Part shown: in pieces, positions 9,216-19,077 of the stretch | Position numbering within the stretch: the stretch's first letter is position 1 | Layout: the number at the start of each line of letters is the position of its first letter | Source: Shewanella colwelliana ATCC 39565 | GTDB taxonomy: Bacteria > Pseudomonadota > Gammaproteobacteria > Enterobacterales > Shewanellaceae | Direction: 5' to 3' | DNA length: 35,812 bases | Assembly (NCBI RefSeq): GCF_000518705.1 | Contig: NZ_JAEC01000036.1 | Coordinates: 6,915 to 42,726 of the forward strand | Program-made: the position numbers and the translations under genes | Notes under the pieces: model-generated | What the model was told of the DNA's origin: nothing | The model's input: only the letters and a program-made list of their open reading frames with translations | Databases searched by the model: none

Positions 9216-11483
9216 CTATAACACCTGTTCATCTTCACCTAATTGAACTCTATCTACACGTTGTAACCCACGGGGCAATTTAGCACCACGGCGGCCACGT
9301 TCACCGCGATAATGCTCAAGGTCGCTGGGTTTTAACGTCAATTTGCGTTTACCGGCCCACAAGGTAACCGCCATATCTTCAGGTACCACATCCAAGTGAA
9401 TTAATAACTCTTCGCGACTTTTTGCTCTGTCACTAGGAATGCCAATAATCTTATTACCCTTACCTTTACTCAGTTGCGGCAGTGCATCAACAGAGAACAA
9501 CAGCATACGGCCTTCGTTGGTAATAGCTAGAATAGACTCGTTACGCGATTTATCGACCCGCTTAGGCAGCAAGACCTTGGCGTTAGCCGGTAAACTTAAC
9601 AGGGCTTTACCCGCCTTATTACGCGATACCATATCTTTGTAATCGCCAATAAAGCCGTAACCTGCGTCCGAGGCTAATAGGAAGCATTGTCCCTCTTCCC
9701 CCATTAACGCATGTTCAATCGTTTCGCCAGGTGATAACTGGAAGCGAGTCGTCAAGGGTTCGCCTTGGCTGCGCGCTGACGGCAATGTATGGGTATCGGT
9801 GGCAAATGCCCTCCCCGTTGAACCAACAAATACTGTGGGGCAATTACTGCGCCCCGACGCCGCACAGAGGAAACTATCTCCAGCTTTATAAGAGAGTGCA
9901 GTAGGATCGATATCATGCCCCTTGGCGCAACGTACCCAACCTTTCTCAGATAACACGACGGTTACCGCTTCAGCAGGCACTAACTCTTGTTCGGTCAATG
10001 CTTTTGAATCACTGCGCTCAACCAATGGTGAACGTCTATCATCACCGTAGGTATCACCGTCTTGTAGTAGTTCTTTTTTGATCAACGTCTTCATGCGGCG
10101 CTCGGAGCTTAATAATAACTCCAGTTTTTCGCGCTCAGCGGCAAGTTCGCTTTGCTCAGCCTGAATCTTAAACTCTTCGAGTTTTGCCAGGTGACGCAAT
10201 TTAAGATCAAGAATCGCATTAGCTTGCTCTTCACTTAAGTTAAAGCGAGACATCAACTCAGATTTTGGATCGTCGTGATAACGGATGATCTCAATCACTT
10301 CATCAATATTCAGGAATGCGACCATCAAGGCTTCGAGGATATGTAACCTTGATACCACCTTTTCCAATCTGTGCTCTAAACGACGCCTAACCGTGGTCAT
10401 ACGGAACGTTAACCACTCAGTTAATAGCTGTTTAAGCCCTTTAACTTGTGGACGACCGTTGAGTCCCAATACATTGAGGTTTACGCGAAAGTTTTTTTCT
10501 AAGTCAGTGGTCGCAAACAGATGGGCCATCAGTTGATCGCAGTCAACTCTATTTGAGCGCGGCACGATAACCATGCGCACAGGGCTCTCATGGTCTGACT
10601 CATCACGTAAATCCGCTACCATAGGTAGCTTTTTAGCCTGCATTTGCGCGGCAATTTGCTCTAAAATCTTGCCGCTACCCGCTTGATGTGGCAATGCGGT
10701 AATAACGATCTCGCCGCCCTCAATGCTATACACCGCTCGCGCCTTAATTGAGCCGCGCCCCGTGCTATAAATCTTGGCAATATCCGCTTTCGGCGTAATA
10801 ATTTCTGCCTCGGTGGGATAGTCAGGTCCTGGCACAAGTTCCATCAGCCGCTCTAAGTCAGCCTTAGGGTTATCGAGTAATTCAACACACGCAGAGACTA
10901 ATTCTCGAACATTATGTGGCGGCACATCGGTCGCCATCCCGACCGCGATACCGGTAATACCATTAAGTAAAATATGCGGTAAGCGAGCAGGTAACACCAA
11001 AGGCTCTTTCATGGTGCCGTCGAAATTCACGCCCCAATCAACTGTGCCTTGGCCTAATTCGGTTAGCAATACTTCGGAAAACTTAGATAAACGCGCTTCG
11101 GTATATCGCATCGCCGCAAAGGATTTAGGGTCATCGGGTGCCCCCCAGTTTCCTTGACCATCTACCAATGGATATCGGTAAGAGAAAGGCTGCGCCATCA
11201 ACACCATCGCTTCGTAACAAGCACTATCACCGTGAGGGTGATACTTACCTAGCACGTCACCCACGGTACGAGCCGATTTTTTATGCTTTGATTGTGCAGA
11301 GAGGCCTAGCTCGCTCATCGCGTAGATAATACGACGCTGTACAGGTTTTAAACCATCACCAATGTGTGGCAATGCACGATCCATAATGACGTACATTGAG
11401 TAGTTTAAATATGCTTCCTCAGTGAAACGTCGAAGCGGCATCTGTTCGACACCATCGAGACTTAAATCAATCGCATCACTCAT
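9216..11483 (-). CDS. parC: DNA topoisomerase IV subunit A
   Basis: The DNA-cleaving subunit of topoisomerase IV, which decatenates daughter chromosomes. The 755-residue length matches the family. The active-site tyrosine is Tyr127, in [10 protein letters not shown]. The quinolone-resistance region reads [12 protein letters not shown], with Ser87 and Glu91 at the positions equivalent to E. coli Ser80 and Glu84, both wild type. The N-terminal breakage-reunion domain runs to about residue 480, and the C-terminal beta-pinwheel follows. The start ATG overlaps the stop of the upstream dehydrogenase gene as ATGA, implying translational coupling. Confidence 0.98.
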   Translation of the reverse strand: MSDAIDLSLDGVEQMPLRRFTEEAYLNYSMYVIMDRALPHIGDGLKPVQRRIIYAMSELGLSAQSKHKKSARTVGDVLGKYHPHGDSACYEAMVLMAQPFSYRYPLVDGQGNWGAPDDPKSFAAMRYTEARLSKFSEVLLTELGQGTVDWGVNFDGTMKEPLVLPARLPHILLNGITGIAVGMATDVPPHNVRELVSACVELLDNPKADLERLMELVPGPDYPTEAEIITPKADIAKIYSTGRGSIKARAVYSIEGGEIVITALPHQAGSGKILEQIAAQMQAKKLPMVADLRDESDHESPVRMVIVPRSNRVDCDQLMAHLFATTDLEKNFRVNLNVLGLNGRPQVKGLKQLLTEWLTFRMTTVRRRLEHRLEKVVSRLHILEALMVAFLNIDEVIEIIRYHDDPKSELMSRFNLSEEQANAILDLKLRHLAKLEEFKIQAEQSELAAEREKLELLLSSERRMKTLIKKELLQDGDTYGDDRRSPLVERSDSKALTEQELVPAEAVTVVLSEKGWVRCAKGHDIDPTALSYKAGDSFLCAASGRSNCPTVFVGSTGRAFATDTHTLPSARSQGEPLTTRFQLSPGETIEHALMGEEGQCFLLASDAGYGFIGDYKDMVSRNKAGKALLSLPANAKVLLPKRVDKSRNESILAITNEGRMLLFSVDALPQLSKGKGNKIIGIPSDRAKSREELLIHLDVVPEDMAVTLWAGKRKLTLKPSDLEHYRGERGRRGAKLPRGLQRVDRVQLGEDEQVL

Positions 11484-12670
11484 TCATCTTGATCCTGTTG
11501 TTCACTCGATTCACTCTCATCGGCAATGACATCTTTATAAAATAATCGATATACATTGCCCTTTAAATCATCTGAAATGTATAAGGCACCATCTCTGCCA
11601 GTGAGTAAGGCATATGGCCTAGCTACGGGGAACTCACCATCCAGAAAACTCACTAATGTCTGTCGCTTGGTCACTGTATTGCCATCTAACGTTAGCATGA
11701 CGACCTGATAGCCGATTTTACTCGAACGATTCCAAGAACCATTTTCCGCAACAAATAGTTGTTGGTGATATTTTTGTGGGAACTGTTGACCGCGATAGAA
11801 CTGTAACCCCATTGGTGCTACATGAGCTGGCAACTCAAATACCGGAGCGGTAACCTTTAAACCTTTGGGTTTCTCATAGGCAGGTTCTAATACACTGGTG
11901 GCATGTATATAGGGAAAACCATAATGCGCACCGACGGTATCAACACGGTTAATCTCATCGGGAGGCAAACGATCACCCATCCAGTCACGCCCTAAATCAG
12001 CAAACCACAACTTTCCATCTGCTGGTGACCAATCAAACCCCGTCACATTACGAATACCTGTGGCGATCTGCTCACTGCTACCCGTTTCAATATCAATAGC
12101 AATGATGCTGCCAAAAGGTGCTGGCGCCTCACAGACGTTACAAGGTGCGCCAATAGCAACATATAATCGCCCATCGGGACCAAATCGCATTGAGCGATGG
12201 CTCTTATTGGTTTTACCTGGTAAACGGTCATAGACCTCTTTACCACGTCCAGGGCGTCTTAAGCGATTCTCTATATCAACATAGCGAATGATGCGGTCTT
12301 CTTCGGCGACGTAGAGATCACCATCATGAAATGCCAAGGCTTCTGGGTACTCAAGTCCTTTGGCGATAACATAACGCTTATCTACACGACCATCAGCATT
12401 TGCATCAACAAGAGCCTGAATTGTGCCAGATTTATGTGACCCAACAAACAATGTGCCTTTGTCACCAAAAGCCATCTGTTTTGCATCGCCTAAGTCTGAG
12501 GCATATAGCGATAAACCAAATCCTTTGGTGACAGTGATCATAATAGGCTGGTTCTGTGCACTGCTAGAGGCAGAAAAAACCATTGCCATCAGGGATAGCA
12601 ATGCCAGCGAAAACCTACAACTCATTGTTTTTTTGTGCATTATATTATTCTGAGTCAAACCATCTCTCAT
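11480..12670 (-). CDS. Secreted PQQ-dependent sugar (sorbosone-type) dehydrogenase-like protein
   Basis: Resembles the soluble glucose/sorbosone dehydrogenase beta-propeller family. Landmarks are [61 protein letters not shown] and [11 protein letters not shown], which occur in blade order. A signal peptide (about residues 14-39, ending SSAQ) sends it to the periplasm, where PQQ enzymes act. The tail is acidic ([10 protein letters not shown]). No CxxCH heme motif is seen. The ATG at 12670 has no clear ribosome site; Met11 (12640) and Met16 (12625) are alternative starts. It lies between parE (8 bp) and parC (4-bp overlap) in one transcription unit. The substrate is unknown. Confidence 0.8.
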   Translation of the reverse strand: MRDGLTQNNIMHKKTMSCRFSLALLSLMAMVFSASSSAQNQPIMITVTKGFGLSLYASDLGDAKQMAFGDKGTLFVGSHKSGTIQALVDANADGRVDKRYVIAKGLEYPEALAFHDGDLYVAEEDRIIRYVDIENRLRRPGRGKEVYDRLPGKTNKSHRSMRFGPDGRLYVAIGAPCNVCEAPAPFGSIIAIDIETGSSEQIATGIRNVTGFDWSPADGKLWFADLGRDWMGDRLPPDEINRVDTVGAHYGFPYIHATSVLEPAYEKPKGLKVTAPVFELPAHVAPMGLQFYRGQQFPQKYHQQLFVAENGSWNRSSKIGYQVVMLTLDGNTVTKRQTLVSFLDGEFPVARPYALLTGRDGALYISDDLKGNVYRLFYKDVIADESESSEQQDQDE

Positions 12671-12678
12671 TTGTTAGC

Positions 12679-14565
12679 TTATAAAAGTGCCAGATCACCT
12701 TTGGTCTCTAACCAAGTCTTTCTGTCGCCTGAACGCTTCTTAGCCAACAGCATATCCATCAGAGCCATCGTATCATCAGCATCATCAATAGTCAGTTGAA
12801 CTAGACGACGAGTATTTGGATCCATCGTGGTTTCACGCAGTTGGAGTGGGTTCATTTCACCCAAACCTTTAAATCGTGTGACCTGGATTTTTCCTTTTTT
12901 CTTTTCAGCACTAATACGATCTAAAATGCCCTGTTTCTCTGGCTCGTCCAAGGCATAAAAAACCTCTTTACCCACATCGACACGAAACAGCGGCGGCATC
13001 GCCACATAAATGTGTCCTTGCTCGACCAGCACCTTATAGTGCTTTACAAAGAGGGCACATAACAAGGTCGCAATATGCAAACCATCAGAGTCAGCATCGG
13101 CTAAAATACAAATTTTGCCATATCTGAGCTCCGAAATATCGGCACTATCGGGGTCACAACCTATCGCAACCGAGATATCATGGACCTCTTGCGAAGCGAG
13201 CACTTGTGATGCATCAACTTCCCACGTATTTAAGATTTTGCCGCGTAAAGGCATAATCGCTTGAAACTCTCTATCGCGTGCCTGTTTTGCACTACCACCA
13301 GCAGAGTCACCCTCCACTAAGAACAGTTCGCCGCGCATCGGATCTTGACCACTACAATCGGTTAATTTACCGGGTAGTGCTGGCCCAGAAGTCACTTTTT
13401 TACGCGCAACTTTCTTGGCGGCTTTCAAGCGCTTTTGAGCATTGTTAATACACATGTCAGCCAAGGCTTCTGCTTGATCTGTATGGGTATTCAACCAAAG
13501 ACTGAACGCATCTCTGACCACTCCCGAAACAAAGGCAGCGCTTTGACGGCTAGACAATTTCTCTTTTGTTTGCCCAGCAAACTGCGGATCTTGCATTTTA
13601 ATCGACAGAATAAAACTGCTTCTATCCCAAATGTCTTCGGGCGATAGCTTTATGCCTCGTGGAATAAGATTACGGAACTCACAGAACTCGCGCATTGCAT
13701 CCAACAAACCTTGCCGAAAACCATTTACATGGGTTCCACCCAGTGGTGTAGGAATAAGGTTTACATAACTCTCGTTAAGGTAATCGCCACCTTCAGGTAA
13801 CCAAGTGATCGCCCAATCAACAGCTTCTGTATTACCTTGAAGACTGCCGATAAACGGCTCCTCAGGTAACATCAGCGCACCATTTATCGAAGATTGCAAA
13901 TAGTCAGTTAGGCCACTTTCAAAGCACCACTCTTCAACATCACCCGTTTGCTTATTAGAAAACTTGATCCGCAAGCCCGGGCAAAGAACCGCTTTAGCAC
14001 GCAGCAAATATACCAGTTTGGGGATGGAGAAATTGACCGAATCGAAATAGCTAGGAGTTGGCCAAAAGTGAACTCGAGTGCCTGTATTACGACGACCACA
14101 GGTTCCCGTCACCGTTAAGTCTTCGACCTTATCGCCATGCTCAAATGCCATATCGTAAATTTGGCCACCGCGTCGCACAGATATCTCGACCCGGCTCGAT
14201 AATGCATTGACCACAGAGATACCAACACCGTGCAAACCACCAGAGAATTGATAGTTATCATTGGAGAACTTACCGCCCGCATGTAGCTTGGTCAGAATAA
14301 GTTCAACCCCCGGGATCCCCTCTTCAGGGTGGATATCGACAGGCATACCTCGACCGTCATCGATAACCTCTAACGAGTTATCTTTATGAAGAATGACATC
14401 GATTTTACTTGCGTGACCCGCCAGCGCCTCATCGACACTGTTATCGATCACTTCCTGACCCAAATGATTAGGACGAGTAGTATCGGTATACATGCCGGGA
14501 CGACGTTTTACAGGATCTAGCCCGTTTAGAACTTCAATTGCATCTGAGGTGTATTGGTTTGTCAT
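12679..14565 (-). CDS. parE: DNA topoisomerase IV subunit B
   Basis: The ATPase subunit of topoisomerase IV. The GHKL ATP site shows EVIDNSVDEALAGH and DDGRGMPVDIH. The TOPRIM domain shows FLVEGDSAGGSAKQ and DADSDGLHI, and the C-terminal part has FKGLGEMNP. I start it at the ATG giving MTNQYTSDAIEVL, which matches the E. coli N-terminus; a TTG nine bases upstream would add three residues. The 628-residue length matches E. coli ParE closely. Order yqiA-parE is conserved with enterics, but parC lies only one gene further on. Confidence 0.97.
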   Translation of the reverse strand: MTNQYTSDAIEVLNGLDPVKRRPGMYTDTTRPNHLGQEVIDNSVDEALAGHASKIDVILHKDNSLEVIDDGRGMPVDIHPEEGIPGVELILTKLHAGGKFSNDNYQFSGGLHGVGISVVNALSSRVEISVRRGGQIYDMAFEHGDKVEDLTVTGTCGRRNTGTRVHFWPTPSYFDSVNFSIPKLVYLLRAKAVLCPGLRIKFSNKQTGDVEEWCFESGLTDYLQSSINGALMLPEEPFIGSLQGNTEAVDWAITWLPEGGDYLNESYVNLIPTPLGGTHVNGFRQGLLDAMREFCEFRNLIPRGIKLSPEDIWDRSSFILSIKMQDPQFAGQTKEKLSSRQSAAFVSGVVRDAFSLWLNTHTDQAEALADMCINNAQKRLKAAKKVARKKVTSGPALPGKLTDCSGQDPMRGELFLVEGDSAGGSAKQARDREFQAIMPLRGKILNTWEVDASQVLASQEVHDISVAIGCDPDSADISELRYGKICILADADSDGLHIATLLCALFVKHYKVLVEQGHIYVAMPPLFRVDVGKEVFYALDEPEKQGILDRISAEKKKGKIQVTRFKGLGEMNPLQLRETTMDPNTRRLVQLTIDDADDTMALMDMLLAKKRSGDRKTWLETKGDLALL

Positions 14566-14613
14566 AGCACACAAAATATATTGTTATTCAGGCCATGTTG
14601 CGGCCCTACATGT

Positions 14614-15192
14614 CTATTTGTCAAGAAACAGGAACTGGCAGATCCTATCTAATTGTTGCTTGTAGCCGATAAAACTGTGATCACCGCCTGCCTCAACCAG
14701 CATTTGGCAATAATGATATTTATGCACTGCTTGCTTATAATCGAGCACTTCATCACCCGATTGCAACAGGACAAAAAAACGGTCTGGATTTAAAATAACT
14801 TGGGTATTATATCGTGCGACTTCCTGCTTGTGCACTGGTAATACCTGGTATTGCTCATCGGTGTACGGATTATACTGCTCACCTAAAAACTCATCGAACA
14901 ATTCAAACGGTTTTACAGCAGGATTAATCAATACCGCCTTACCACCATAGTTTTCAACCAAATAGCTAGCAAAATAGCCGCCGAGTGATGAGCCAATAAA
15001 ATGTAATGACTCGCCCTTTGCGACTTGCTCTTCGACAATTTCAATCAACATCGCCATCGCTGCTTTTGGCGTCGCTGGAAGTTGAGGCTGAAAAAAAGAC
15101 AACTTAGGGTAATGGCTGGCAATATATTGGGCTGTCACGATCCCCTTGTCTGAAACAGGGGAACTATTAAATCCATGTATATAAAGCAGCAT
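14614..15192 (-). CDS. yqiA: YqiA-type alpha/beta-hydrolase esterase
   Basis: A 192-residue serine esterase of the UPF0227/YqiA family. It begins with LLYIHGFNSSP, the oxyanion-loop signature. The nucleophile elbow is GSSLGG, with Ser69 as nucleophile. The C-terminal GGDHSF supplies the catalytic His. It sits next to parE as in E. coli, 48 bp upstream of it in the same direction. The physiological substrate of the family is not established. No signal peptide is visible, so it is cytoplasmic. Confidence 0.9.
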   Translation of the reverse strand: MLLYIHGFNSSPVSDKGIVTAQYIASHYPKLSFFQPQLPATPKAAMAMLIEIVEEQVAKGESLHFIGSSLGGYFASYLVENYGGKAVLINPAVKPFELFDEFLGEQYNPYTDEQYQVLPVHKQEVARYNTQVILNPDRFFVLLQSGDEVLDYKQAVHKYHYCQMLVEAGGDHSFIGYKQQLDRICQFLFLDK

Positions 15193-15507
15193 ATGTTCTC
15201 ATCAATCCTAGGAGTCGTTACGCTGTCGAGCGTCGTCTGTTTTCTGTTTGGTTCTGATAACGAATAAAGCTGTTAATAGAAAGTCTTTGCCTTGATTTTA
15301 ACAAAACGATGAGCCCACTTACTGACATGGCTTCACCTTGCCAATATATCGAATAACTAGCCGTAAAAACATCCTCAAACATCTAAGCTGTCTATGCAGG
15401 CAATCTAAACTTTAATGGCTGTGTTTATCTGACTATTAACCTAACTTGGCAGCTAGGTTAACATATTATGATACGAACATCGGCGGTGAATTTCGCAAAA
15501 TTAGGCA
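15193..15507. other. Intergenic region between cpdA and yqiA
   Basis: 315 bp without a convincing gene. It must hold the promoter for yqiA-parE, but I could not pick out a clear -35/-10 pair. The one distinct element is a perfect 8-bp inverted repeat, TTAACCTA (15436-15443) and TAGGTTAA (15454-15461). It has no T-run on either strand, so an operator is as likely as a weak terminator. Confidence 0.6.
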
Positions 15508-16347
15508 CTAGTATCCGCTCGACTCGTGATCAGGAGAAAACTTGTTACCTGGCACACGATAAACATTGGTTAAAATGCTGCCATCCGCTTTAAGCTCAAG
15601 TAAGCGATAACCAGGCTGCTGTGCATCGAGAGCAAAATAAGGTGATTTAGGTTTGAATTGAATACAGGTTGACGGTGTAGCCATCAGACGCATTGGCCCC
15701 TGCTCACCTTGATGAACTTGATCTAAACTCTGGTGCACATGCCCCCAGAGAAGCCCCTTAACCTGAGGGTAGGTTGAAACGGCATCAATAAACTCACTAC
15801 CATTGTCCATACAATGTTGATCGAGCCACTTACACCCGACGAGTACTGGATTATGGTGCATGACCAAAAGCGTATGTTTATCAGGCTGATCCGCGATAGC
15901 CGCCTCAATTAATTCAAGCTCAGCTTCCGCCATATGACCACCGGGCTTACCGCGCACCGTTGAATCAAGCATAATTATTTGCCAGTTTCCCGCCAAAATA
16001 CGTCGGTCGCCAAAGACGCTAGGGCCTTGCATATGTAAGTGCATAATACGCGGATCATCATGATTACCCGGCAGGTAATGGCATGGCACATTGAGTGGTG
16101 CAATGGCTTTGACAAAGTTATGGTATGACTCATTCGAATAGTCTTGGCTGATATCACCCGTCGCCAACATCAAATGTGCAGGATAATCGACGGCCTTAAT
16201 CGTATTTAATACGGCGTCAAGACTATGAGCGGTATTGACACCTAATAACTGAGCCTCGGGATCAGCAAATAGATGCGGGTCAGTCACTTGTACGATCCTG
16301 ACACTTGCACACTCATCAATAGAATATGAGATAGCCTCTTTTAGCAC
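15508..16347 (-). CDS. cpdA: 3',5'-cyclic-AMP phosphodiesterase
   Basis: A class III cyclic-nucleotide phosphodiesterase that lowers cAMP, and so tunes CRP activity. The metallophosphoesterase ligands occur in order: VTDPHLFAD, ATGDISQD, LPGNHDD, MHHNP and LWGHVHQ. The 279-residue length is typical. The GTG start is placed because AGGG lies 9 bp upstream; an overlapping ATG is out of frame. It lies 9 bp behind yqiB in a nudF-yqiB-cpdA transcription unit, the E. coli order. Confidence 0.95.
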   Translation of the reverse strand: MLKEAISYSIDECASVRIVQVTDPHLFADPEAQLLGVNTAHSLDAVLNTIKAVDYPAHLMLATGDISQDYSNESYHNFVKAIAPLNVPCHYLPGNHDDPRIMHLHMQGPSVFGDRRILAGNWQIIMLDSTVRGKPGGHMAEAELELIEAAIADQPDKHTLLVMHHNPVLVGCKWLDQHCMDNGSEFIDAVSTYPQVKGLLWGHVHQSLDQVHQGEQGPMRLMATPSTCIQFKPKSPYFALDAQQPGYRLLELKADGSILTNVYRVPGNKFSPDHESSGY

Positions 16348-16356
16348 ATTAAAACC

Positions 16357-16803
16357 CTAAGATGCGGACTGACAGATAACCCGAGCATGATTGTCAATCT
16401 TTAGTAACTCTTCAAGAAAAGCATTAACCTGATACTTTTCATCTCTATGGTACATACGTATATTTGGATAATCATATACTGCTCTTAGACGGTAAATCTG
16501 TCGACTAGTTAACACTTCTGCTAATTTAGCGTCATGATAAACACGCACTACAACTTTAGGGGTATCAATATATTGAGATGCTTCAACATGCCGTTTTATC
16601 TCGACCAACTGGGTATATTGCGTGTTTTCCAACAGCTTCACATCCAAACACCCAAAATCCCCTTCCACTTGCCAACATTCGCCCTGCTCACACTCTGCTG
16701 GTAACCAACGCAACATATTAAAATAATTACGAGTGCAAAGGGCCAAAAACCGACTCACATCAACTTGATAGGGGTTAGACCTTTGATTTAAAGAGATTGT
16801 CAC
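16357..16803 (-). CDS. yqiB: YqiB family protein (DUF1249)
   Basis: A 148-residue cytoplasmic protein of unknown biochemical role, recognised by its place between nudF and cpdA and by family features: an N-terminal helix ending CTRNYFNMLRWLP, then VVVRVYHDAKLAEVL and a C-terminal Tyr-rich stretch (YDYPNIRMYHRDEKYQ). The GTG start shares bases with the nudF stop (GTGA), so translation is coupled. No enzymatic motif is visible. Confidence 0.9.
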   Translation of the reverse strand: MTISLNQRSNPYQVDVSRFLALCTRNYFNMLRWLPAECEQGECWQVEGDFGCLDVKLLENTQYTQLVEIKRHVEASQYIDTPKVVVRVYHDAKLAEVLTSRQIYRLRAVYDYPNIRMYHRDEKYQVNAFLEELLKIDNHARVICQSAS

Positions 16804-17408
16804 GGGTTTGTTCTCAACGACTGGTAATTAAGCTGTAGCCATTGTAAGCCAATCACTGTGGAAGCGTTGTTAATACGACCGTCTACAACCATCTGATACG
16901 CTTCTTGTCGGCGAATAACATGCACTTTAATATCTTCATGTTCATCACTTAAGCCGTGTATGCCCTGTGCCGCGGTTGCATCCACCTGTGCCCAGTAAAA
17001 ATCAAATCGTTCACTGGTGCCCCCAGGGCTAGAAAAATAGTTACTGACACAGGTCATTTCGCTGGCACGTAAACCTGCCTCTTCATGCAATTCACGGTGA
17101 GCCACCTCTTCAGCGGTTTCACCTGGCTCAATCATTCCAGCCACCAATTCATAAAGCCAAGGTGATGCCGCTGACTCAATAACGGGAATACGGAGCTGCT
17201 CAATCAGCACCAAACTATCGGTTTCCGGATCATAGGGTAAAACCACCACGGCATGACCACGTTCAAACACCTCACGGGTCACTTCCTCACTCCAACCGCC
17301 ACGAAACAGTTTGTGTTTAAATCGATACTCTTCCATGCGGAAAAAACCTTTATATAGGGTTCTTTGGCTCAGCATTTGAACATCATCGCGATTAAACTCT
17401 TGCTTCAT
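16800..17408 (-). CDS. nudF: ADP-ribose pyrophosphatase
   Basis: Nudix hydrolase that splits ADP-ribose into AMP and ribose-5-phosphate. The Nudix box is complete: GMIEPGETAEEVAHRELHEE followed by AGL, with the RELHEE metal-binding glutamates. The downstream SPGGTSERFDFYWA segment is typical of the ADP-ribose subclass. At 202 residues it is of normal length. It is first in the unit nudF-yqiB-cpdA and divergent from tolC, as in E. coli. The ATG is preceded by AGGATGAG. Confidence 0.95.
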   Translation of the reverse strand: MKQEFNRDDVQMLSQRTLYKGFFRMEEYRFKHKLFRGGWSEEVTREVFERGHAVVVLPYDPETDSLVLIEQLRIPVIESAASPWLYELVAGMIEPGETAEEVAHRELHEEAGLRASEMTCVSNYFSSPGGTSERFDFYWAQVDATAAQGIHGLSDEHEDIKVHVIRRQEAYQMVVDGRINNASTVIGLQWLQLNYQSLRTNP

Positions 17409-17519
17409 GAACTCATCCTAGCTTTTACAATGCCAATTACGAATAGTGTGAAGCCCTAATATAACATGCTACAACGCAAAATTTGCAGACATAAAATCAA
17501 AAACTGTTACACTTCATAG

Positions 17520-17549
17520 TTGACTTAAAAATGGTTAATTTCTTAATAT
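17520..17549 (+). promoter_or_regulatory. Candidate tolC promoter
   Basis: TTGACT (17520-17525) is followed, after 17-18 bp, by TTAATA or TAATAT (17543-17549). Transcription would begin near 17556, giving a leader of about 115 nt. The leader holds an exact tandem duplication of TCGGGAAGCG at 17574-17583 and 17584-17593. Confidence 0.5.
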
Positions 17550-17670
17550 CTTAACTCTATAAGTTTAGATGTATCGGGAAGCGTCGGGAAGCGCAAACCG
17601 CTTTACGCAAATGATTTGCTGAAGCCTCACTTAACTTTATTAAGTAATTGCTCCGTTATAAGGGGTATTT

Positions 17671-19008
17671 ATGTCTCAAAAAGGACAAGTAATGAAATTT
17701 AAGATTCGCACCTTATGTGCAGCGTTGACTCTAGCGGCAACGACTTCTGCCGTGCACGCCGACGATTTACTGCAGATATATCAACAAGCACTAACCAATG
17801 ATCCTATTGCGCTGCAGGCCCAATCACAGCGTGACCGCCTCTACGAGCAGATTGAAGAAAATCGCGCGCCGCTACTTCCGACCATTAGTGCAAGCGTCGG
17901 TTACGGCAAGAGCTGGACAAACGTTGACGACGATCAATACAACAGCGGCCTAAATGCTGGAGTTTCGCTTAAACAGGTGGTGTACGACCACAGCGCATGG
18001 GTTGGGCTAGACTTAGCCGAACTTGCAGCTTCACAGGCTGATGCGGCATATGCATCGACATTGCAAACACTTATTATCCGTGTGACTAGCGCCTACTTTG
18101 ACGTGCTATCGGCAAAAGATAACTACGAGTTTAAAGGTGCTGAAAAGCGTGCGATTGAGCGTCAATTAGAACAAACAAAACAACGCTTTGCTGTAGGTCT
18201 AACAGCTATTACCGATGTGCATGAAGCACAGGCACAATACGACTTAGCTCGTGCATCTGAGATTTTGGCTGAAAACCAACTCATTAACAGCTACGAAGCG
18301 TTACGTGAAATCACAGGTATTGACCACAAATCGATTAATATTTTAGACACAAATCGTTTCAGTGCAGCAAGTCCTTCGCCAGCTAAATCACAAGATTGGC
18401 TGAAAATGGCAGAGACCAACAGTGTGGATCTATTGACCACTCGTATCGGTAAAGATATCGCGCAACAGACGATTTCACTTTACAAAGCGGGTCATATGCC
18501 CTCACTTAGCCTAAGTGCTGGCTACACCACCAATCTGGAACTAAAGAATCAAAGCGGTGATCTCAGTGATTATGACAACGCTAATGTCGGTCTAACCCTA
18601 AGTGTCCCGATTTTTGAAGGCTTTAAAGTCAGTTCTAAAGTCAACCAAGCCCAGTATCAATATGTTGAAGCCAGTGAGAAGATGGAACAAACTTACCGCA
18701 AAGTGGTAAAGGATGTTCGTAACAACTTCAATAACGTAGGTGCATCGATCAGCTCAATCCGCGCTTATGAACAATCAGTAGTTTCATCTGAAAGCGCCTT
18801 AAAAGCGACTCAAGCTGGTTTTGAAGTGGGTACACGTACTATCGTTGACGTACTTAACCGTACTCGTGACCTGTACGATTCTAAGCGTCAGCTATCAAAT
18901 GCCCGTTATGGTTATATCAACTCTATCCTAGCGCTTAAACAAGCAACAGGCATGCTTAATGAAGATGATGTGATTGCTATCAACAATGGCCTAATCGCGC
19001 CAGAGTAA
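17671..19008 (+). CDS. tolC: TolC family outer-membrane efflux channel
   Basis: Trimeric outer-membrane exit duct for RND and ABC efflux pumps and type I secretion. After a signal peptide ending VHA, the mature protein opens with DDLLQIYQQALTNDP, the TolC hallmark. Repeated halves of long helices and beta strands follow, with QRFAVGLTAITDVHEAQAQY in the first half and ATQAGFEVGTRTIVDVLNRT in the second. The 445-residue length is typical for proteins lacking a long C-terminal tail. Two starts are possible: 17671 (ribosome site AAGGGG) and 17692 (MKFKIR, preceded by AAGGAC), the latter giving a more ordinary signal peptide. Confidence 0.95.
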   Translation: MSQKGQVMKFKIRTLCAALTLAATTSAVHADDLLQIYQQALTNDPIALQAQSQRDRLYEQIEENRAPLLPTISASVGYGKSWTNVDDDQYNSGLNAGVSLKQVVYDHSAWVGLDLAELAASQADAAYASTLQTLIIRVTSAYFDVLSAKDNYEFKGAEKRAIERQLEQTKQRFAVGLTAITDVHEAQAQYDLARASEILAENQLINSYEALREITGIDHKSINILDTNRFSAASPSPAKSQDWLKMAETNSVDLLTTRIGKDIAQQTISLYKAGHMPSLSLSAGYTTNLELKNQSGDLSDYDNANVGLTLSVPIFEGFKVSSKVNQAQYQYVEASEKMEQTYRKVVKDVRNNFNNVGASISSIRAYEQSVVSSESALKATQAGFEVGTRTIVDVLNRTRDLYDSKRQLSNARYGYINSILALKQATGMLNEDDVIAINNGLIAPE

Positions 19009-19027
19009 AGTTAGCCTCTATCAAGAC

Positions 19028-19065
19028 GCATAAAAAAAACCGCCTATTGGCGGTTTTTTTTATGC
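19028..19065. terminator. Bidirectional terminator between tolC and the minus-strand envelope genes
   Basis: A perfect 17-bp stem: GCATAAAAAAAACCGCC (19028-19044), loop TATT, and its complement at 19049-19065. A8 and T8 tracts flank the GC core. It can end tolC and the converging barrel gene. The CGCC-TATT-GGCG core is close to that of the bfd/parC terminator. Confidence 0.93.
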
Positions 19066-19077
19066 TGCGATGTGCGA

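Noticed and set aside
9216..14565. Long open frames on the plus strand opposite parC and parE
   Set aside because: They are antisense shadows of well-recognised genes, without ribosome sites or family resemblance.
15193..15267. 24-codon plus-strand frame encoding a hydrophobic peptide, divergent from yqiA
   Set aside because: No ribosome site, no promoter seen, and it lies in the upstream region of yqiA; chance is sufficient.
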